Assembly: GCA_903905665.1 (NCBI GenBank)
Contig: CAIVHJ010000005.1
Span: 1-9,976, forward strand
Direction of reading: 5' to 3'
DNA from: an uncultured Phycisphaerales bacterium
GTDB lineage: Bacteria > Planctomycetota > Phycisphaerae > UBA1845 > CAIVHJ01
Length of the DNA stretch: 9,976 bases
Part shown: positions 5,388-9,976 of the stretch, piece by piece
Position numbering within the stretch: the first letter of the stretch is position 1
Layout: every line of letters starts with the position of its first letter
Made by a program: the position numbers and the translations under genes
Notes under the pieces: generated by a model
Database searches by the model: none
The model's input: only the letters and a program-made list of their open reading frames with translations
What the model was told of the DNA's origin: nothing

Positions 5388-6481
5388 TCCACCCTCGTTC
5401 AGACACGAAACAACCCGACAAGACTCCACCGGTTTCGGATGAGCCGCGAGTTTTGTTGGCCCATGGCGGGGGCGGCGAACTCATGCAACGTTTGATTCGC
5501 CGGCACATTCTTCCGGTGATGAACAACGAACACCTGAGAAACTTGGCGGATGCGGCGGTGGTGCCGTGGTCAGCGTCGGAGGTTGTCTTTACGACCGATT
5601 CATACGTGGTCACGCCGTTGGTGTTTCCGGGTGGGGATATTGGTCGTTTGGCAGTGGCGGGAACGATCAACGATTTGGCGGTGATGGGCGCCGCACCGAC
5701 GGCGATCAGCCTCGGATTGATTCTGGAGGAAGGGTTGCCTCTGGCGATACTCGATCAGATCATGAGTTCCATTGCCGCGACGGCAAAGGAAGCAGGAGTC
5801 ATGGTGGTTACAGGTGATACGAAAGTGATCGAGCGGCGTGCCGTTTTGAATACGCCTCAAGAGGATGCACCGTATATCGTTGAAGGCATGATGATCAATA
5901 CCGCCGGAATCGGATATCTGCGGCGAGGCGTGTCTTTGGATATTCGGCGGATTCGACCCGGCGATGCGGTGTTGATCAGCGGCACCATCGCCGATCACGG
6001 ATTGGCGATCATGTCGCTCCGCAAGGGATTGGCGATGGATTCCGAACTGCAGAGCGATACGGCGCCGCTCAACGGATTGATCGGCGATCTGCTTAGTTCC
6101 GGCGTCGATGTCAAGTTCATGCGCGATCCAACGCGTGGGGGCGTGGCGGGAGTCTTGGCGGACATCGTGGAATCCTGCGAAATCAGCGTGGAGATCGAAG
6201 AGTCTCGAATTCCCGTGAGCCGCACGGCGCGTCATTTGGCTGAATTGCTGGGGCTGGATCCGCTGACTGTCGCCAATGAAGGCAAGGTACTGTGCGTGGT
6301 CGCTGATTCAGATGCCGAGCGTGCCTTGGCGGCGATGCAGAAGCATCCACTGGGAAAACAGGCGGCACGTGTCGGTCGAATCACCGATACTCAGCCGCCG
6401 CTGGTGGAGTTAATCACGCGTGCCGGGGGACGACGTATTGTGCAACGACCTTACGGCGAGGAACTCCCGCGCATTTGTTGA
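5384..6481 (+). CDS. hypE: Hydrogenase maturation protein HypE (thiocarboxamide dehydratase)
   Basis: HypE dehydrates a carbamoyl group placed on its C-terminal cysteine by HypF to a thiocyanate, the source of the cyanide ligands. The product has 365 residues and ends PRIC, with the acceptor Cys365 last. PurM/AIR-synthase-like ATP-binding features are AHGGGGELM, TTDSYVVTPLVFPGGDIG, VAGTINDLAVMGA, VTGDTKVIER and MRDPTRGGVAGVL. The ATGA overlap with hypD fixes the start and gives a hydrophilic 20-residue extension before the core. SelD belongs to the same superfamily but has no C-terminal Cys of this kind. HypF, its required partner, is not in this window. Confidence 0.97.
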   Translation: MIHPRSDTKQPDKTPPVSDEPRVLLAHGGGGELMQRLIRRHILPVMNNEHLRNLADAAVVPWSASEVVFTTDSYVVTPLVFPGGDIGRLAVAGTINDLAVMGAAPTAISLGLILEEGLPLAILDQIMSSIAATAKEAGVMVVTGDTKVIERRAVLNTPQEDAPYIVEGMMINTAGIGYLRRGVSLDIRRIRPGDAVLISGTIADHGLAIMSLRKGLAMDSELQSDTAPLNGLIGDLLSSGVDVKFMRDPTRGGVAGVLADIVESCEISVEIEESRIPVSRTARHLAELLGLDPLTVANEGKVLCVVADSDAERALAAMQKHPLGKQAARVGRITDTQPPLVELITRAGGRRIVQRPYGEELPRIC

Positions 6482-6540
6482 GGTCGTCGTTTCCGTCAGC
6501 CACGGCGGGAACTTGGGCTTTGGACCGGAGTAGGATACTC

Positions 6541-6891
6541 ATGCACGAATTTTCGCTGGCACAATCCATGCTGGAGGTTGCAGTAAGTGAAGCGCAGCGA
6601 GTCGGTGCGCACCACATCACGCGTTTGAAGTGTCGCGTCGGCGACTTGCGGCAGATTGACGGTCAACTGCTTCGGGATGCTTTTGAGGTTGTGCGCGAGG
6701 GCACCGTTTGCGAGGGAGCAGAACTGGATGTTGAAAAAGTCCGCGCTCGGGCCCACTGTTCACGGTGTGAACGCGACTTTGAGGTTTGCGACGGAGATTG
6801 GGTGTGTGCCCAGTGCAACGGTCTCGCGCAACTGCTTGAGGGTGGAGACGAACTGGAAATCATTTCACTGGAAGCCGAGGTGGATTCGTGA
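6541..6891 (+). CDS. hypA: Nickel insertion metallochaperone HypA
   Basis: HypA binds nickel and, with HypB, delivers it to the hydrogenase large subunit. The product has 116 residues and begins MHEFSLAQSML with the nickel ligand His2. The zinc site is two CxxC pairs, C73/C76 (HCSRC) and C89/C92 (VCAQC). AGGA five bases before ATG 6541 supports the start; in-frame upstream codons would lose the N-terminal His2. A 59-bp gap separates it from hypE, with no promoter that I can identify. Its TGA overlaps the GTG of hypB (GTGA), so the two partners are translationally coupled. Confidence 0.97.
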   Translation: MHEFSLAQSMLEVAVSEAQRVGAHHITRLKCRVGDLRQIDGQLLRDAFEVVREGTVCEGAELDVEKVRARAHCSRCERDFEVCDGDWVCAQCNGLAQLLEGGDELEIISLEAEVDS

Positions 6892-7544
6892 AAATCGAGG
6901 TGGTACGAAAAGTTCTGGAGAAAAACGATCAGGCGGCCCAACAGAATCGTCGGCGACTCGACGAACTGGGCATCACGTGTTTCAACATACTGGGAGGCGC
7001 CGGCAGCGGGAAGACTTCACTGCTCGAAGCACTGTTGCCTCGGTTGAAAAACAAATATTGCGTTGCCGTTTTGGAGGGTGATTTGGCTACGACGCGTGAT
7101 GCGGAGCGCATCGCCGCGCTCGACGTACCGGTCGTGCAGATTCTGACCGACGGGGGGTGCCATCTCAATGCCACGCTGGTTCAGCAGGGTTTGTCACGAC
7201 TCGAACTGGTGGGGCTGAATCTGCTGTTCGTTGAAAACGTCGGCAATCCGATTTGTCCGGCGAATTTTGATCTGGGAGAACATCGACGGATCGTGGTGCT
7301 TAGTGTGGCGGAGGGCGACGACAAGCCGAGCAAATATCCGCTGCTGTTCAAAGACGCCGATTTGATTGTGATTTCCAAGTGCGACCTGCTGGAACACACG
7401 CGGTTCAATCTGTCTGCTGCTCTTCGCGACATTCGGTGCGTCAATTCGCAGGCTCGGGTTATCCAGACGGATACCAAAACCCTCCGTGGTATTGATGAAT
7501 TATCCCAGTGGGTCAGCGCGGAACCTCTGTTGGGCAAGGATTGA
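6888..7544 (+). CDS. hypB: Hydrogenase nickel incorporation GTPase HypB
   Basis: HypB is a SIMIBI-class GTPase that drives nickel transfer to the hydrogenase precursor. The product has 218 residues from a GTG start coupled to hypA. Motifs are the P-loop GGAGSGKT (36-43), EGDLATTRDAERI, the G-domain metal site GGCHLNA (C91, H92) with C123 in ENVGNPICPANFDLGE, and SKCDLL (163-168) in the place of the NKxD base-recognition motif. It lacks both the N-terminal CxxCGC high-affinity nickel site and the histidine-rich stretch found in many HypB proteins, so it is a minimal form without a nickel store. The Ser in place of the usual Asn of NKxD is unusual. Confidence 0.96.
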   Translation: MKIEVVRKVLEKNDQAAQQNRRRLDELGITCFNILGGAGSGKTSLLEALLPRLKNKYCVAVLEGDLATTRDAERIAALDVPVVQILTDGGCHLNATLVQQGLSRLELVGLNLLFVENVGNPICPANFDLGEHRRIVVLSVAEGDDKPSKYPLLFKDADLIVISKCDLLEHTRFNLSAALRDIRCVNSQARVIQTDTKTLRGIDELSQWVSAEPLLGKD

Positions 7545-7566
7545 ATCTGAGTTATGATGATGCGTC

Positions 7567-9774
7567 ATGGATAAATCTGGCCTGAGAAAGAAGATAGGGG
7601 ATGCATTACAGGCAGGAGACCGATATCGCTTCATGGATTTGTGTTGGCGCTATGCGGCGGTTGCGCCCGATGATACCGAGTTGACGGAGCGGCTGATCGA
7701 TGCCTTGATGGATGCCGGTTTGGGCGGGCCGGTGCGGGAATTGCTGCAATCTCCGATCGCCAGTCATTTTGAACGATCAAAAATCGACGCAATCAAAAAC
7801 CGACTGGAACAAGTTCCCAACGGGCGCGTTCCGTGGAGCGAATTGAAATCCACCTTTCAGACCAACCTTGTTCAACTTCGCAAAATGCAACCCCACTTGC
7901 AAGAGATGATTCCGGCGATTGAACGATCCCTGGAAAATTTTCATTTGTATCGAACGTCGGATGGAATTTATCAGCTGTCCCGGCGGAAGGCGGGATGGTT
8001 GAGAGAATGGTTCCCGGGGTTGACGGATTATCAAGACGAACTGAATCATGTACTATCCGATCTTCAGAATATTCAGGTGATATTTGTTGGGGGTACCAGC
8101 CTGGGATGTTTGTTAAATCGTGCGTATCGAGAGACTTCTCAGATTGAGTTTCACCGGAGTGCTCGTATTTATGTTCTTGAGCACGAGTTGACGTATCTGG
8201 CGGCATGGTTACATATCCCGGAGACTTCTTCGCTTTTGAGCGATTCTCGCGTGATGATCTTTGCAGGGTCTGAGTCGCTGGGATGTTTGAGTCGTCATCT
8301 GCTCGATGACGACGATTTCTCCTATTCCCAGGCCCTGGTGATCAACATTCCGGGGCGAGTTCCCATATCCGACGAGATTCAGCAATTGCTCTCCAACGTG
8401 ACGGAAGAGCGAGTACGGCGGATGGAGGAGCTGCATCAACAGATCATTCAACGATATCAAGATCGGAACCTGGCTTATTATCGAGATCGGTTCAAACCGG
8501 GTGCGACGATTCTGGGTGTGACGAGCCGGCGGACGATGGTGTTGCAGTATTCGATGCGAGATTTGAAACATGCCTTTGAGAAGCAAGGATATCATTTTCA
8601 TTTGTTGATCGAGTCAGGGGAACATACGGGTATCACACCGCTTCGATTATTGCGAACGCTTCTGGAAACCGATCCGGTTCTCCTCGTTTTGATCGATCAT
8701 TTGCGCTATGAATTTGCGATGTTTCCCGAGAATCTTCCGCTGCTGTGTTGGATTCAAGATTCCCTGCCGAACCTTTTGTGCCGTAAAGCCGGAGAGTCCC
8801 TGGGGCCGCTGGATTTTGTCTGTGGTTTTTATCGCCCGAAATGTATCAAGGAATTTGGTTACCCTGCCGAACGTTTTTTCTCCACGTCTATCCCCGTCTC
8901 CACGCAACTGTTTCACGATGGGCCCGTGGAAGAGGAGTTGCATCGCCGTTTGCAATGTGATGTCCTGTATGCTGGCACGGCACTGGAGTCTCCCGAATCC
9001 TATCTTGGGCGATGGAAGGGCGGCGCGATTCCGGAGGCATATCCATTATTAGAAGCCATCTATCGGGAAGTCCTCATGATGCTGCAGCGAGGGGAGCATC
9101 TGCAACAAGAACAGGCTCTGCAGCTCACTCGCCATTTCATAGAACAGTCGGACGTTACTATGCCGCCGGAAACGGCGGACAATCTGGGATATTTTTTCGC
9201 TTATGGTCTGTTCGACACGGGTTTTAGATTACAGACATTGGAATGGATAGCGGACTGGGCAGATCGCACCGGACGGGTTTTTAAGATTTATGGTTATGGT
9301 TGGGAACAACATCCGGTACTGAGCAAGTATGCGGCAGGATATCGGGAGCACGGCGAGCCTTTGCGACAGGCGTATCGGTGTGCTAAATTGTCGGTGCAAT
9401 GTTTGCCGACGGGATATTTGCACCAGCGCACCATGGAAGGATTAGCCAGCGGTTCGCTGGTCATCGGGCGTTATTGCCCCGCTAATTTTGGTCAACTTTC
9501 CTGTCTGGAACGTCATCGAAAAATGTTGGAGGGCAACATTGTTGAGTCCACCAACACTTTTTTCCCGCATCTGGAGCGAATCGTCTTTGCCTCGGCAGAG
9601 GAATTTGAGGTCTTGGCAGAGCGATTGCTTCAGGATGAAGATTATTATCATGGGATTTTAGAAGAATACCGGGGAGTGGTTTATTCGCATCTCAACTACG
9701 AAGTGATTGTGAAAGATATCATCGAAAGAATTCAAAATCTGCTTCACGGCGCGAACGATGAAACAGCGAGATGA
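7567..9774 (+). CDS. CgeB/GT-B-like glycosyltransferase, large multidomain protein
   Basis: A 735-residue soluble protein, probably a glycosyltransferase. Residues 1-100 are helical and TPR-like. A Rossmann-type strand-loop VIFVGGTSLG lies at 171-180. A second alpha/beta part includes VLLVLIDHLRYEF (371-383) and CWIQDSLPNLL (394-404). The C-terminal part has KIYGYGW (573-579), followed by PLRQAYRCAKLSVQCLP and RTMEGLASGSLVIGRY (EGLASG 624-629), the pattern seen in the sugar-nucleotide-binding half of CgeB-type GT-B enzymes. No signal peptide or membrane helix is seen. Start ATG 7567 has no strong Shine-Dalgarno; upstream ATGs are out of frame and soon stop. It starts 22 bp after hypB on the same strand, so it may be co-transcribed, but no functional link to hydrogenase maturation is apparent. 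Donor and acceptor are unknown. Confidence 0.6.
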   Translation: MDKSGLRKKIGDALQAGDRYRFMDLCWRYAAVAPDDTELTERLIDALMDAGLGGPVRELLQSPIASHFERSKIDAIKNRLEQVPNGRVPWSELKSTFQTNLVQLRKMQPHLQEMIPAIERSLENFHLYRTSDGIYQLSRRKAGWLREWFPGLTDYQDELNHVLSDLQNIQVIFVGGTSLGCLLNRAYRETSQIEFHRSARIYVLEHELTYLAAWLHIPETSSLLSDSRVMIFAGSESLGCLSRHLLDDDDFSYSQALVINIPGRVPISDEIQQLLSNVTEERVRRMEELHQQIIQRYQDRNLAYYRDRFKPGATILGVTSRRTMVLQYSMRDLKHAFEKQGYHFHLLIESGEHTGITPLRLLRTLLETDPVLLVLIDHLRYEFAMFPENLPLLCWIQDSLPNLLCRKAGESLGPLDFVCGFYRPKCIKEFGYPAERFFSTSIPVSTQLFHDGPVEEELHRRLQCDVLYAGTALESPESYLGRWKGGAIPEAYPLLEAIYREVLMMLQRGEHLQQEQALQLTRHFIEQSDVTMPPETADNLGYFFAYGLFDTGFRLQTLEWIADWADRTGRVFKIYGYGWEQHPVLSKYAAGYREHGEPLRQAYRCAKLSVQCLPTGYLHQRTMEGLASGSLVIGRYCPANFGQLSCLERHRKMLEGNIVESTNTFFPHLERIVFASAEEFEVLAERLLQDEDYYHGILEEYRGVVYSHLNYEVIVKDIIERIQNLLHGANDETAR

Positions 9775-9976
9775 TTTCGAGATTTCGGGCGCACTACGGA
9801 TCGGATGCGTGGATAATCGTCAAAGATTTAGAGCCTATCCCAATAACCCCCTCCCTCTCAGGGAGCAAGATTTCTCGTCATTGATTTAACTCACAGCCTT
9901 TCGCAATTGTAGTCGGACGTGATAGAGGACCAATTTTGCCCCTACCCAGCGTCGGACTCGTGACAGCGTTCTGACC
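9775..9976. other. Non-coding end of window
   Basis: No gene is recognisable in these 202 bp. A perfect 6-bp hairpin CTCCCT-CTC-AGGGAG (9851-9865) lies 76 bp after the last stop, but no T-tract follows it. GTCGGACGTGA (9912-9922) and GTCGGACTCGTGA (9951-9963) form an imperfect direct repeat. Either could be debris of a repeat or insertion element; nothing firm can be said. Confidence 0.5.

Noticed and set aside
5384..6481. selD (selenophosphate synthetase), tempting next to a selenoprotein
   Set aside because: The protein ends PRIC, lies between hypD and hypA and has HypE motifs; the N-terminal Cys/Sec motif of SelD is absent.
9831..9865. Insertion-sequence end (GAGCCTATCCCAATAAC) or terminator hairpin
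   Set aside because: No partner inverted repeat or transposase is visible, and the hairpin has no T-tract.

Overview
The window carries ordinary bacterial chromosome with moderate-to-high GC and the standard bacterial code (TGA is the ordinary stop of prfB and of every gene from hypC to the last one). The RF2 sequence and the mixture of RAYT/REP elements and a maturation-only hyp cluster look like an environmental bacterium of the PVC/Planctomycetota type. That assignment is an impression from protein style, not a proof.

Left part (1-2348): a release factor 2 gene (prfB, minus strand) diverges from a gene for an exported thioredoxin-like/TPR protein (plus strand). Both contain an in-frame TGA that must be recoded. 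In prfB it is the classical CTT TGA C programmed +1 frameshift. In the thioredoxin gene it sits exactly at the first catalytic cysteine (W-TGA-A-A-C-K), with the frame open for 278 codons after it, which is the signature of a selenocysteine (UxxC) protein. The 132-bp divergent spacer holds two perfect 10-bp inverted repeats and candidate promoters.

Middle (2349-4050): a compact REP-associated tyrosine transposase (RAYT) unit, REP-tnp-REP, with 20-bp palindromes ending in the diagnostic GTAG tetranucleotide. A third copy of the palindrome lies behind prfB. The unit abuts a polytopic membrane protein gene with fourfold internal repeats, whose stop codon lies inside the REP. A 279-bp gap follows with a terminator-like hairpin and a good candidate promoter.

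Right part (4051-9774): a tightly packed hypC-hypD-hypE-hypA-hypB operon (ATGA and GTGA overlaps) encoding the [NiFe]-hydrogenase maturation proteins: HypC/HypD for Fe(CN)2CO assembly, HypE for cyanide synthesis, and HypA/HypB for nickel delivery. hypF and hydrogenase structural genes are not in the window. A 735-residue CgeB/GT-B-like glycosyltransferase gene follows 22 bp later. The last 202 bp have no gene.

The most notable item is the probable selenocysteine thioredoxin divergently paired with the gene for the factor that terminates at UGA.
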